A stretch of DNA of 64,000 nt, taken from NCBI GenBank assembly GCA_023382935.1, contig JAHDXL010000001.1, positions 647,915 to 711,914 of the forward strand, given 5' to 3'. Shown one piece after another: positions 55,354-64,000 of the stretch. Made by a program: the position numbers and the translations under genes. A model generated the notes under the pieces. It was not told where the DNA came from. It did no database searches and saw only the letters and a program-made list of their open reading frames with translations. Within the stretch, counting starts at the first letter, position 1. Each line of letters starts with the position of its first letter. The DNA comes from Phycisphaerales bacterium. GTDB taxonomy: Bacteria; Planctomycetota; Phycisphaerae; Phycisphaerales; UBA1924.

Positions 55354-55866
55354 ATGTTGCCTCGATTCGCAGTTCTCGCTGTGGGTGTCTTCGCATCCGC
55401 TTCCTGCGCCCAGATGTTGGGCCAGACCATCACCGCCGAGTGGCACTTCGGCGGGCTGGGCGTGCCGATCGAGTCGCACCAGATCGTCGTCGGCAACGGC
55501 GTTGAACTCACAGCCGACGACATCCTCAATGACACCAAGTTCTCCATCGACCTGACCGGCGATCGCGTCAGTTTCGCCTTCAACGCTGAGAGCATCTGGA
55601 CCGTCAACACCTTCAACGGCTGGTATTTTGCCGACACCAACGCCGTCCTGCCTGACGTCATCGGATACTTCATCTGGTCGTTCTCCGGCGTCGGCAACCC
55701 CGTGGTCACCACCGGCTGGAATGACAACGCCTTCTGGGCCGACTTCACCGACTCCCACTTCTACGCTGGCGACGTCATCACCATGGAAGTGATCTTCGTC
55801 CCCACCCCTTCCACGGCGCTGGCAGGCTTGGTCGGACTTGCCGCCCTGCGCCGCCGTCGCCGCTGA
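55354..55866 (+). CDS. PEP-CTERM-like secreted protein
   Basis: A 170-residue secreted protein. AGAGGAG precedes ATG 55354 and the signal peptide MLPRFAVLAVGVFASASCAQ. The body is beta-rich (NGVELTADDILNDTKFSIDL) and the C-terminus is VPTPSTALAGLVGLAAL then RRRRR, the sorting-type tail. Function unknown; likely surface-associated. A good terminator follows. Confidence 0.82.
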   Translation: MLPRFAVLAVGVFASASCAQMLGQTITAEWHFGGLGVPIESHQIVVGNGVELTADDILNDTKFSIDLTGDRVSFAFNAESIWTVNTFNGWYFADTNAVLPDVIGYFIWSFSGVGNPVVTTGWNDNAFWADFTDSHFYAGDVITMEVIFVPTPSTALAGLVGLAALRRRRR

Positions 55867-55928
55867 CTGCGTACTTTGCTGCCGACTGGTTCTGGCGCGC
55901 GGCCACCAACCATTGCTCCCATGAACCG

Positions 55929-55957
55929 CTGACCCGCCTTCGGGTCAGTGCTTTTTT
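55929..55957 (+). terminator. Rho-independent terminator
   Basis: 8-bp perfect stem CTGACCCG / CGGGTCAG with CCTT loop and then TGCTTTTTT, 63 bases after the PEP-CTERM-like gene. Confidence 0.9.
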
Positions 55958-55972
55958 CCCTACACTTCACCC

Positions 55973-58024
55973 ATGCAAATCGGGCCATATGCGGCGATCC
56001 TCGCTCTGATGTTCAGCGTTCCGCAACAGACCGATCCGCCGTCGCGCGCGGCGATCGAGCAGCCTCTCCCCCACCTCGCGCTGGCCTTCTACTACCCCTG
56101 GTACGGCCGCCCAGCCGGCGCCTCGCGCAGCACCGACTGGGTCCATTGGTCCGGCGTCGACGAAATCGCCCGCGCCATCGCTTCCTCGACCAACTACCCC
56201 ACGCTCGGTCCTTACGACTCTCACGATCCGGGCGTCATCGAGCAGCACTGCGCCTGGGCAAAACAGGTCGGCATTGACGGATTCGTCGTCTCATGGTGGG
56301 GCCGCGACTCGTTCGAGGATCGCGCTGTGCCGGCCATCCTCGACGCTGCCGCGGCGCACGACCTCAAAATCTCCATCTACATCGAAAAAGTCCCCCGGGG
56401 CCAAGGTCTCGCCGCCGCGCCGCCGACGGCCAGCGAAATCCGCTGGATCACCGACACCTACGGGCGGCACCCGGCTTTCCTGCGGCTGGATGATCGCCCG
56501 GTCCTTTTCGCATACGTGCGCCTCAACCAGCAACTGACCAACGCCGGCTGGGACGCCGTGTTCGCGCGGCTGCGCGGACAGGATGAGACACAACCGCTCA
56601 TCATCGCCGACCGACCGCCTGAGCCCATCGCGGCCAACTTCGACGGGTGGCACACCTATGACCCAATGGGTCAGATCTTCCACGAACGCGCTCGCTTCGA
56701 CTCCCTCGACGCCTGGGCCACGCACACCTTCCCCAACTGGATGAGTCGCGGGCGTGCGCACAACGGCATCACCTGCGTGACGATCTGTCCCGGGTACGAC
56801 GATCGGTACTTTCGCTCGCCCGGCGTGTTTGTCCCGCGCGACCAGGGGCAGACCTACCGCACGCTCTGGCAGCGCGCCATCGCCGCCGGCCCCGACTGGA
56901 TCCTCATCACCTCCTTCAACGAGTGGCACGAGTCCAGCGAGATCGAGCCTTCCGACCAGCACGGCCCTGTGTACCTCGACATCACGCGGGAAATGACCGC
57001 CAAATGGAAGGCCTCGCACGCCACCGCGCGCACCATCTTCCGAGAGGCAATCGCCGTGCTCTCCACGCGCGCCCTCGGACGCGAGCGCATCGACTGGTCC
57101 GCGCTCGAAGCCGAACTGTGCGCCGATCTCCGCGACACCGACCCGCCGTCGGCCGCTTATCCCGCGATCGACGCCGCACTCGCCCGCTACCACGACCCCC
57201 ACGCACGCTTCCAGCCCGCCTCGCCTCCTGCGCCGGCCCCGGACCATGCAACGCCCGTCTCGCCCGACGCACCAGACTCCCCCCCCGGTGCACACCCGCC
57301 CGCCGACGCACCCGCGCCTGCTCCCTCGCCGCATGTTCCAGCCATGCCCGAAGCCCGACTGCTCGACGACGGCATCGCCTACCTCGTCATTCCAGGGTGC
57401 AGCGCCGCACACGCCGACGACCTGCGCGCCTTCGCACTCGCCCTGGCCAATGAACTCGCTCACCTCCACGCCCAATCGCCCAGCGGCTACCTCATCGACC
57501 TCCGACTCAACGCCGGCGGAAACCTCTGGCCCATGCTCCTCGGCCTCCACCCGCTCCTTGGCGACGGACCGGCATTGACCATGATCGACGCCAACCAACA
57601 CGCCAGCATCTTCGGGCTCGATGCTCGCTCAACGTGGATTGACTTCGGCCAGGGCCACCAAACCCAACTCGACTGGGCCGCCATCACGCCGCCCCAAACT
57701 CCCTCGCTCGCCGACGTGCGCGTCGCCGTCCTGCTCGGCCCATGGACCATGTCCAGCGGCGAAGCACTGGCCATCACGCTGGGCGATCGTCCCCACACCC
57801 GCACCTTCGGCGAGCCCACCGCCGGGCTCACCACCGTCACCAACGACCACCCGCTCTCCGACGGCTCACGGCTCATCATCCCCGAAACCCGAATGGGCGA
57901 CCGCAATGCCCGAGCCGTCATCGGCCCCGTCACGCCGCAGCAGCCCGCGCCCTTCCCCGACTGGCCAACCGCCGACGACCCCGCCGCCACCGCCGCCCGC
58001 GCCTGGCTGCTCAACAACGAGTAG
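55973..58024 (+). CDS. GH99-like/S41 peptidase fusion protein
   Basis: A 683-residue protein. Residues about 30-350 match GH99-type endo-alpha-mannosidase-like domains: LAFYYPWYGRPAG, SHDPGVIEQHCAWAKQVGI, DGFVVSWWG and WILITSFNEWHESSEIEPS. A Pro-rich linker (about 410-460) leads to an S41 (C-terminal processing) peptidase domain with DLRLNAGGN and the catalytic Ser594 in TMSSGEALAI, then TFGEPTAGLTT. The first 20 residues are only weakly signal-like. The combination is unusual. Confidence 0.8.
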   Translation: MQIGPYAAILALMFSVPQQTDPPSRAAIEQPLPHLALAFYYPWYGRPAGASRSTDWVHWSGVDEIARAIASSTNYPTLGPYDSHDPGVIEQHCAWAKQVGIDGFVVSWWGRDSFEDRAVPAILDAAAAHDLKISIYIEKVPRGQGLAAAPPTASEIRWITDTYGRHPAFLRLDDRPVLFAYVRLNQQLTNAGWDAVFARLRGQDETQPLIIADRPPEPIAANFDGWHTYDPMGQIFHERARFDSLDAWATHTFPNWMSRGRAHNGITCVTICPGYDDRYFRSPGVFVPRDQGQTYRTLWQRAIAAGPDWILITSFNEWHESSEIEPSDQHGPVYLDITREMTAKWKASHATARTIFREAIAVLSTRALGRERIDWSALEAELCADLRDTDPPSAAYPAIDAALARYHDPHARFQPASPPAPAPDHATPVSPDAPDSPPGAHPPADAPAPAPSPHVPAMPEARLLDDGIAYLVIPGCSAAHADDLRAFALALANELAHLHAQSPSGYLIDLRLNAGGNLWPMLLGLHPLLGDGPALTMIDANQHASIFGLDARSTWIDFGQGHQTQLDWAAITPPQTPSLADVRVAVLLGPWTMSSGEALAITLGDRPHTRTFGEPTAGLTTVTNDHPLSDGSRLIIPETRMGDRNARAVIGPVTPQQPAPFPDWPTADDPAATAARAWLLNNE

Positions 58025-58116
58025 CGCAGGGTGCCAACCAACCGCGCATGCCGGGAAAATCCGTTTCGGCCGCCGCGACCGCTCTGTTCATGCGTATCAC
58101 TCTCCCGGAGGGAACC

Positions 58117-58998
58117 ATGGGCCGCACTCCCGCACGGGCTCGCCCGCGCACATCTCGTCTCTTCTCATCGCTGCGCCGCCTCCTGCTTGTCCTCCTGACC
58201 CTCGTGCTCATCGCCCGACTCACAAACTTTGCCGAGTCGCTCTTCTACGGGCCCACACGCGACACGGGCAACACGGCCGCGATCGACGAAGACATCTGGT
58301 TCACCAACGCCGAAGGCCTGCGCCTGCACGGGTGGTTCATGCGCGCCCGCAACCTCGCGCCCGGCACGCCCGCCCCGGCCGTCCTGCACGTCCACGGCAA
58401 CGCCGGCAACATCGCATACCACGACTCCTTTTCCCGCTTCCTCACCGAATCAGGATTCCACGTCTTCATCTTCGACTACCGTCGCTACGGCCGCTCCGAC
58501 GATCAAGGCCCGCTCAACCGCGACGCTCTGCTCCGCGATACTCACGCCGCCCTCGACGCGCTGCTGGCCCACCCCGACGTCGACACCACGCGCGTCGGCG
58601 TGTACGGCGTGAGCCTCGGCGGCGCCTTCGCGATTCCGCTGGCCGCGCAACGCCCCGAAGTCCGCGCCCTGGTCACCCTCTCAGCCTTCTCGTCGTGGAC
58701 CGGCGTCGCCAACGACCACGCGCCCCTTCTGGGCTCCCTCCTCCTGCCCCGAGGCTGGAACCCCGAACACTTCGTCCCCGATCTGGCCGGCCGACCCTGG
58801 CTCATCGCCCATGGAGACGCCGACCGCATCGTCCGCATCCGGCACGCTCACCGCCTCAAGAGCCTCGCCGACCTTGCGGGCGTCGACGCGACCCTCCTCG
58901 CCGCCCCCGGCGCCGATCACAACGAAATCCTCAGCACCCATCCCGAGGTCCGCATCGCCATTGCGGAGTTCCTGAGCCGACTTCTGGACCAGCAATAG
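58117..58998 (+). CDS. Membrane-anchored alpha/beta hydrolase
   Basis: A 293-residue hydrolase. An N-terminal anchor ([12 protein letters not shown]) is followed by the fold: [27 protein letters not shown], nucleophile elbow GVSLGGA with Ser166, and late GDADRIV and GADHNE (Asp and His). GGAGG upstream of ATG 58117 decides this start over ATG 58090. It resembles the BEM46/YfhR-type hydrolases; substrate unknown. Confidence 0.87.
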   Translation: MGRTPARARPRTSRLFSSLRRLLLVLLTLVLIARLTNFAESLFYGPTRDTGNTAAIDEDIWFTNAEGLRLHGWFMRARNLAPGTPAPAVLHVHGNAGNIAYHDSFSRFLTESGFHVFIFDYRRYGRSDDQGPLNRDALLRDTHAALDALLAHPDVDTTRVGVYGVSLGGAFAIPLAAQRPEVRALVTLSAFSSWTGVANDHAPLLGSLLLPRGWNPEHFVPDLAGRPWLIAHGDADRIVRIRHAHRLKSLADLAGVDATLLAAPGADHNEILSTHPEVRIAIAEFLSRLLDQQ

Positions 58999-59074
58999 CC
59001 GCTTCCCTGGGAACCTGGACCACCATCCGACATGCTCACTCGGCAAGGCATCACAGCCCCCTACACTTCCCCGA

Positions 59075-59159
59075 TCGCGCGGGGCGTCGCCACGTAGACC
59101 GGCGGCTGAGAAGGCACCCGTCGAACCTGATCCGGATCACACCGGCGGAGGGAACGCGA
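59075..59159 (+). promoter_or_regulatory. TPP riboswitch (THI element)
   Basis: The thi-box core sequence GGCTGAGA is at 59104-59111, and CCTGATCCGGATCACACCGG with GGAGGGAAC follows, matching the thiamine pyrophosphate aptamer. It lies 45 bases upstream of thiC. It would lower thiC expression when TPP is plentiful. Confidence 0.95.
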
Positions 59160-59203
59160 TCACCGGGGATCCCGGCCCTCCGCCCGCACACGCGGAGAGT
59201 CCC

Positions 59204-61321
59204 ATGAACAACAACCCCAGCGGGAACCACGGCCCTCTCGGGTCGAACGGCTCGCATATCCCGACCGCCTCAACCAGCCAATCCGGTCAAACCAGGCCCG
59301 CCCGGCTCCCCCCCGCCCGGAAGGCCGATTTCTACACCACCCGCACCCTGCGCACTCGCGCCGAAATGCTCGGTGTTGCAGGCCTCCCCTCCGTGGCTCG
59401 CCTCACCTCCCCCGCCCCCGCCTACCCCGGAGCCCCGGCGCTGCCCGGGTTCTCCGTTCCCGTCCACGGCGCCTTCAACCCAGGCTCCGAACCCGCGGCC
59501 ACCACGCCCGGCTCCTTCGCCCTGGCTCCCCACATTGGTGGGCCGCTCATGTTCGCCAGCCCTGACACCCCCGGCATGCCCGCACCGTCCGACAAGACCG
59601 CCTGGGACTTCCTGCCGGACGGATGGACAACCCAGCCTCACCCACAGGGCTGCCGCGGCCACAACAAGGGCGCCGAGCCCATCATCGCGGTCCCTGCCGG
59701 CGAACAGCCGCTTGATCCCTCCGTTCCTCCGTCCCTCCGTCGCTTCGTTGCGTTCCAGCCCGTCACGCAACTCGAGTACGCTCGCCTGGGAATCATCACC
59801 CCCCAGATGCGCCGTGTCGCACAGCGCGAACCGCACCTGACCCCCGAGCAGGTTCGTGACGAAATCGCCGCCGGGCGGCTCATCATCCCCGCCAACATCC
59901 ACCACCTGGCGCACCAACTCGACCCCATGTGCATCGGCCGCGCCAGCAAGACCAAGGTCAATGCCAACATGGGCGCCAGCCCCGTCTCCAGCAGCACCGA
60001 CGAAGAAATCGAGAAACTCCGGTGGGCCGAACACTGGGGCGCCGACACCGTCATGGACCTCTCTACCGGCGGCGACCTGGACGCCTGCCGCGAGGCGATC
60101 ATCAGGAACGCGAAGGTGCCCATCGGCACCGTGCCCATCTACTCCATGATCATCGGGCGCAAGTTGGAAGACCTCACGCCCAGGATCATCCTCGACACCA
60201 TCGAGCACCAGGCGCAGCAAGGGGTCGACTACATGACCGTTCATGCCGGCGTCCTGCGCCGCCACCTGCCGCTGGTCCGCAACCGCCTCATCGGCATCGT
60301 CTCCCGCGGAGGCTCGCTGCTGGCCAAGTGGATGCTCACCCACGACGCCGAAAACCCCATGTTCACCCTCTGGGACGACATCTGCCGCATCCTCCGCCGC
60401 CATGACGTGTCCTTCTCCATCGGCGACGGGCTGCGCCCCGGCGGCCTGGCCGACGCCAGCGATCAGGCGCAACTGGCCGAACTGGCCGTGATCGGCGAAT
60501 TGACCGAGCGCGCCTGGCGCCACGGCGTGCAGGTGATGGTCGAGGGCCCGGGACACGTGCCCTTCGACCAGATCGAGTACAACGCCAAACTCCAGCGCAC
60601 CCTCTGCCACGGCGCGCCCTTCTACGTCCTCGGTCCCCTCGTCACCGACGTCTTCCCCGGTTACGACCACATCACCAGTTGCATCGGCGCCACCGCCATC
60701 GCCTACCACGGCGCTGCCATGCTGTGCTATGTGACGCCCAAGGAGCACCTGGGCCTGCCCAAGCGCGGCGACGTCAAGGAAGGCTGCATCGCCTACAAGA
60801 TCGCTGCCCACGCCGCCGACGTGGCGCTGGGAATCCCCGGCACACGCGACTGGGACGACGAACTGACCAAGGCCCGCGCCGCACTCAACTGGCAGCGGCA
60901 CTTTGAACTCGCCTATGACGAGGACACCGCCCGCGCCTATCACGACGAAGACCTCGATGTCGACACCGACTTCTGCGCCATGTGCGGACACGACTGGTGC
61001 AGCGTGCGCATCAGCAAGGAGATCCAGGACTTCGCCAGCGGCAAGGCCGAGGGCTTCGAACGCGGCAAGGCCGTGAAGTCCGCAGCCCTCTCGCCCGAGC
61101 AGCAGGCCATCCTGGAGCAGCGCGGCTATCTCAAGCCGAGTGAGATCCACAAACTCGCCAGCAAACTCAGGGGCAAGGGGAGCGACAAGGCCGCCTGCCA
61201 CTCCGATTACGCCGACGAAGACCAGGCCAAACGCCTGCAGCGCCAGGCGCTGGGCGGTGAACTGGTGCAGTTGAACACCGCCGAGGCTCACAACCTCCCG
61301 CGCGAAGACCGCATCATCTGA
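59204..61321 (+). CDS. thiC: Phosphomethylpyrimidine synthase ThiC
   Basis: A 705-residue radical-SAM enzyme that turns AIR into HMP-P, the pyrimidine half of thiamine. The core is clear: [58 protein letters not shown] and the C-terminal cluster motif CAMCGHDWC (Cys591, 594, 599). Length is above the usual 600 because of about 100 low-complexity N-terminal residues (Pro/Ser/Thr) and a C-terminal 60. The upstream TPP riboswitch supports the assignment. Confidence 0.97.
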   Translation: MNNNPSGNHGPLGSNGSHIPTASTSQSGQTRPARLPPARKADFYTTRTLRTRAEMLGVAGLPSVARLTSPAPAYPGAPALPGFSVPVHGAFNPGSEPAATTPGSFALAPHIGGPLMFASPDTPGMPAPSDKTAWDFLPDGWTTQPHPQGCRGHNKGAEPIIAVPAGEQPLDPSVPPSLRRFVAFQPVTQLEYARLGIITPQMRRVAQREPHLTPEQVRDEIAAGRLIIPANIHHLAHQLDPMCIGRASKTKVNANMGASPVSSSTDEEIEKLRWAEHWGADTVMDLSTGGDLDACREAIIRNAKVPIGTVPIYSMIIGRKLEDLTPRIILDTIEHQAQQGVDYMTVHAGVLRRHLPLVRNRLIGIVSRGGSLLAKWMLTHDAENPMFTLWDDICRILRRHDVSFSIGDGLRPGGLADASDQAQLAELAVIGELTERAWRHGVQVMVEGPGHVPFDQIEYNAKLQRTLCHGAPFYVLGPLVTDVFPGYDHITSCIGATAIAYHGAAMLCYVTPKEHLGLPKRGDVKEGCIAYKIAAHAADVALGIPGTRDWDDELTKARAALNWQRHFELAYDEDTARAYHDEDLDVDTDFCAMCGHDWCSVRISKEIQDFASGKAEGFERGKAVKSAALSPEQQAILEQRGYLKPSEIHKLASKLRGKGSDKAACHSDYADEDQAKRLQRQALGGELVQLNTAEAHNLPREDRII

Positions 61322-61618
61322 CGCACCCCGCCCTCACTCCAGCCGCAGATCCTCCGGCTCCCACGGCCTGCCTCCCCAAGCGCCAGCCCAACCGTCTGCC
61401 ATCAACCGTCGTTGCAACAGGCATCTGACCCCGGCCACATCTGGGCGCCGCCGGCACGCACTGGCCGGTCACCACGCCCCTCGCGGGCCGTTGTGACCGC
61501 AAAAAGCCTGATCTATTGTCGGCACAACTATTGCACCCCGCCTCCTGTCCACGCAGCGAGCGCGTTGCGGCCGGGGGTCGGCTGACCAGCATTCGCTTGG
61601 ACACCGGAGGCTCGATCC
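61322..61618. other. Intergenic region after thiC
   Basis: About 300 bases holding the upstream region of the dockerin-like gene. No defined element is seen beyond GGAGG, the ribosome site of the next gene. Confidence 0.4.
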
Positions 61619-62554
61619 ATGAAACGGAACCTTGTCACGGCACTCCTCGTCACTTCATGCCTGGCCGGCTCAGCCTTCGCCCAGGGAGGCAACCCCGACT
61701 ACCGCGTCCGGGCCACCTTCCGCGCTCCCGCCGACGGCGCATGGGCTTCCAACCAGTCGATCGGCCACGCCGAGTTCCGCGTCCACTCCCGCTTCGGTCA
61801 CCTCTACTACGGCGGAGTCATCCGCCTCGATGACTACAAGTTCAGCGTTCAGATCGACTTCCGCAGTGTCAGCGGCTTCGACACCCAGTTCGCCTCCAGC
61901 CCCTACGACACTGACTACGACCTCTACATCAACAACGGGTATGTCGGGCGCGCGCTCATGGGCTCCCAGTCGCCCGGGCTGGCCGAACTCGTCTACGACA
62001 GCCGCCACGCCACTCCGCCCGCCCTGCCGCTGCCGGAAAACTTCCCAGAGCCCGTCGGCGCCGGCGATGGAGTCAGCGTCTACTTCGCCGCCCCAACCGA
62101 GCCGCTGATCGGAGACCCCGCCCCGGCCGACTCGCCGATCTTCGCCTCCACCCTCGAGGAACGATACCTGCGCGGCGACGTCAACTTCGACGGGAAGGTC
62201 GACGAAGACGACTACCCATACCTGGCCAACAACTACGACCCCCACCACCGGCTCGGCGATCATATCGGGCCGGTCGCAGGTGACTTCACCGGCGACAACC
62301 TGGCCGACCGCGCCGACTACGACCTGTTCATCGCCAACTGGACCGACAGCCACGACGCGCCGTCCGAGCCCGACCCCGTCATCGGACCCTGCGACCCCGA
62401 CCTGAACGCCGACGGCGCGCTCAACTTCTTCGACGTGCAGGCTTTCCTGGGCCTGTTCTCCAACTCGGCGCCCCAGGCCGACCTGAACGCCGACGGCGCG
62501 CTCGACTTCTTCGACGTGCAGGCCTTCCTGAACCAGTTCTCGCAGGGCTGCTGA
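61619..62554 (+). CDS. Secreted protein with dockerin-like repeats
   Basis: A 311-residue secreted protein. GGAGG precedes ATG 61619; signal peptide MKRNLVTALLVTSCLAGSAFA. The N-terminal domain is beta-rich (FGHLYYGGVIRLDDYKFSV). Residues about 180-240 contain EF-hand-like Ca sites (DVNFDGKVDEDDY, DFTGDNLADRADY). The end holds two tandem copies of DLNADGAL[N/D]FFDVQAFL ... FS, matching the C-terminal module of the FG-GAP protein in this window. It may mediate protein association on the surface. A terminator follows. Confidence 0.8.
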   Translation: MKRNLVTALLVTSCLAGSAFAQGGNPDYRVRATFRAPADGAWASNQSIGHAEFRVHSRFGHLYYGGVIRLDDYKFSVQIDFRSVSGFDTQFASSPYDTDYDLYINNGYVGRALMGSQSPGLAELVYDSRHATPPALPLPENFPEPVGAGDGVSVYFAAPTEPLIGDPAPADSPIFASTLEERYLRGDVNFDGKVDEDDYPYLANNYDPHHRLGDHIGPVAGDFTGDNLADRADYDLFIANWTDSHDAPSEPDPVIGPCDPDLNADGALNFFDVQAFLGLFSNSAPQADLNADGALDFFDVQAFLNQFSQGC

Positions 62555-62574
62555 GTCTCTGGCTCCAACGCACT

Positions 62575-62608
62575 CGACGTGCGGGAGAACCCCCGCGCGT
62601 CGGGCTTT
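62575..62608 (+). terminator. Rho-independent terminator
   Basis: 11-bp stem CGACGTGCGGG / CCCGCGCGTCG (one G-T pair) then GGCTTT, 21 bases past the dockerin-like gene. Short T-run. Confidence 0.65.
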
Positions 62609-62715
62609 CACCACTCATCGCCCCCGGCGCGCCCGGAAGATCCCGGCCCACGCAGCCAGAGACAATGCGCCCGCCGAAGGAAACTGCACCGCGAGCAGTC
62701 GCGAGCACCCGACAT

Positions 62716-63642
62716 TCAATTTCCATCCCCCACGCGGTCTTTCGGCTGGATGAACCACATGAAGTGCCTGACTTCGCTCTCGTAGAAGCGCGTGGCGAGT
62801 CCCCCCGCCGGAGCGTCCGGGCCGCGATAGAGACCCTTGGCGCCCTGCCAAGAGGCGCTCTTGTCGGACTTCGCCTCGACGTGCGCGTCGGTGAACACGG
62901 CGGGGCGCTTGCCGGCCTTCGGGTGGCTGCCCTCGTTGGGGATGTCGGTGCCCAAGTCGCCGTCGACGAACGGATCGGCCGGCACGTCGCTGGCGCGGCG
63001 ATAGAACTCCCGCGCGTCGATGTGCTCGTGCATGAACACGTAGAAGCAGACATTGTCCATGAGCATGATGAGTTCCGACGGGCGGTCGAACATGCTCAGC
63101 CGGCGCCAGCCGCTGCCGCCGAAGCGGGCGTCCCAGCCTGGCATGGCATCGACCCAGGCGTTGACTTCGCCGGTCTGCTCGTCGGCGTCGATGATGCCGA
63201 ACATGAACTGGTTGGGCGCGTAGTAGAGCATGCCGTTGTGCGTCAGTCGGGTGCCGTGGTTTCCGTTCTCGGCGTCAGGGCAGACCCAGACGCCGGTCGG
63301 CTGAGAAAAGGCCGTGCCGGGCATCGGCGGAAACGGCTCACCCAGCGCGCCGGCGACCCATCCGTTCAGCAGGTCGCGGTGTAGTTCGTAAGCGCCTTCA
63401 TCATCGCGTTGATTGATCCAGGCCAGCCTGGGCGGGAGCGCGTCCTGATTGTCCAGTGCGTACTGAGTGACCATCTCGCCCTGCTGTCGCACGTTGGACT
63501 GGCAGACGAGCAATCGCGCCTGGTGCCGCGCCATCGCGAGGGCAGGCAGGAGTGTGCCGATCAAAAGCGCGATGATCGCGATGACGACGAGGACTTCGAT
63601 GAGCGTGAACGCCCGAACGGATCGGGCGCTCGGACTGGACAT
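62716..63642 (-). CDS. Prepilin-type protein with large C-terminal domain
   Basis: A 308-residue protein beginning with a prepilin leader RSVRAFTLIEVLVVIAIIAL, with cleavage expected before Phe. A long periplasmic domain follows, with LLVCQSNVRQQGEMVTQYALDNQDALP and KAGKRPAVFTDAHVEA, the layout of the abundant planctomycete 'DUF1559-like' or H-x9-DG-type pseudopilins. Function unknown. The 63957 reading is longer and not supported. Confidence 0.8.
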   Translation of the reverse strand: MSSPSARSVRAFTLIEVLVVIAIIALLIGTLLPALAMARHQARLLVCQSNVRQQGEMVTQYALDNQDALPPRLAWINQRDDEGAYELHRDLLNGWVAGALGEPFPPMPGTAFSQPTGVWVCPDAENGNHGTRLTHNGMLYYAPNQFMFGIIDADEQTGEVNAWVDAMPGWDARFGGSGWRRLSMFDRPSELIMLMDNVCFYVFMHEHIDAREFYRRASDVPADPFVDGDLGTDIPNEGSHPKAGKRPAVFTDAHVEAKSDKSASWQGAKGLYRGPDAPAGGLATRFYESEVRHFMWFIQPKDRVGDGN

Positions 63643-64000
63643 GAAGGATTGTAAGCGGGAGAAAGTGACGACGAGACGGAAACACGAAGGGGGAGTCGGA
63701 CCTGGCGATCTGGTGACTTGGCGACCTGGTGATTGGACAAACTCGGAGAGGTGCTCGAGGACTCGCACTTTCCCGTCGTCGGGGTAGGTGACTGGGGAGT
63801 GGTGGTCTCTTCGCTGGCGCGAGGGACGCTGAGGGGATTCGAGAGTGATAGTTCTCCTGAAAGTCCGGGGGCAGCGACCTTCGATACCCAAGGTTGCCGG
63901 CACGGGGAATCCGGATCGGCGAGCCGGGACACCGACAGGCGGACGAGGGAGTTGCACGCTCGCTGGGCGGTGGCGCGGTCGCGCGGGGTGTCGAGCGTCG
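63643..64000. other. Upstream region of the prepilin-like gene; window end
   Basis: About 360 bases with no gene I can support. It contains the probable promoter of the prepilin-like gene and an 8-bp tandem repeat at 63702-63733. Confidence 0.4.
63702..63733. repeat. 8-bp tandem repeat, four copies
   Basis: Four tandem units of YTGGYGAY (CTGGCGAT, CTGGTGAC, TTGGCGAC, CTGGTGAT) about 60 bases upstream of the prepilin start. Probably slippage or degenerate repeat DNA. Confidence 0.6.

Noticed and set aside
59270..61291. A 673-residue minus-strand reading opposite thiC
   Set aside because: Antisense of a clear ThiC; no family pattern and Gly/Val/Ala-rich.

Overview
The window reads as chromosomal DNA from a high-GC planctomycete, most probably class Phycisphaerae. 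The evidence is indirect but consistent: several secreted proteins end in a Phycisphaerae-style PEP-CTERM-like tail (VPTPST or VPAPSS, a short hydrophobic stretch, then RRRR). Two more end in paired dockerin-like FFDVQAFL / FFDVAAFL repeats. DUF1570, DUF1080, DUF4340 and prepilin-like proteins typical of Planctomycetes are also present. Taxonomy is an inference from gene content.

Region by region. 1-7.1 kb: a secreted prolyl oligopeptidase, then a four-gene ABC exporter of the GldA/GldF/GldG/DUF4340 type. 7.2-12.7 kb: a compact four-gene cluster with two small WXG100-like proteins, a coiled-coil protein with an Imm33/DUF2185-like C-terminus and a 1306-residue FtsK/SpoIIIE (EccC-like) ATPase. 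I read it as a type VII-like secretion module in a diderm planctomycete. 12.7-25.1 kb: phosphofructokinase, DCC-family protein, DUF1570 protein, leucyl/phenylalanyl-tRNA transferase, four tandem paralogous small membrane proteins, glycogen debranching enzyme, IMP dehydrogenase, a Bax-inhibitor-1 protein and an FG-GAP/dockerin-like secreted protein. 25.1-32.1 kb: a DUF1080-BSP fusion, groES/groEL with an extra small gene between them, an orphan receiver-like protein and RmuC. 32.1-34.1 kb looks accessory: an integrase remnant, a PEP-CTERM-like protein, a 12-bp tandem repeat and a tRNA-Gly(CCC).

34.2-41.4 kb: proC, accA, a DksA-like protein without zinc cysteines, lspA, a cupin, an MBL-fold hydrolase, an ArsR regulator with a perfect palindromic operator and a decayed SRPBCC partner, and a PEP-CTERM remnant. 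41.5-44.1 kb: ybaB and dnaX. dnaX is interrupted at an A7 slippery run that is followed by a stem-loop at normal frameshift spacing, so I interpret it as programmed -1 frameshifting that makes gamma-like and tau-like products. 44.1-55.9 kb: a prepilin, a PIN-TRAM membrane protein, a DUF2959 lipoprotein, an aldo/keto reductase, ribosomal protein L9 with a charged tail, an orphan D12-class DNA adenine methylase, an epimerase, a C25-type cysteine peptidase, an MFS transporter, DinB and a PEP-CTERM-like protein. 56-64 kb: a GH99-like/S41 fusion, an alpha/beta hydrolase, thiC under a TPP riboswitch, a dockerin-like secreted protein and a second prepilin-like protein.

The most notable items are the dnaX recoding site, the WXG100/FtsK module and the array of four paralogous small membrane proteins. 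Most other genes are housekeeping or typical planctomycete secreted proteins. No CRISPR array, rRNA or intact insertion sequence was seen.
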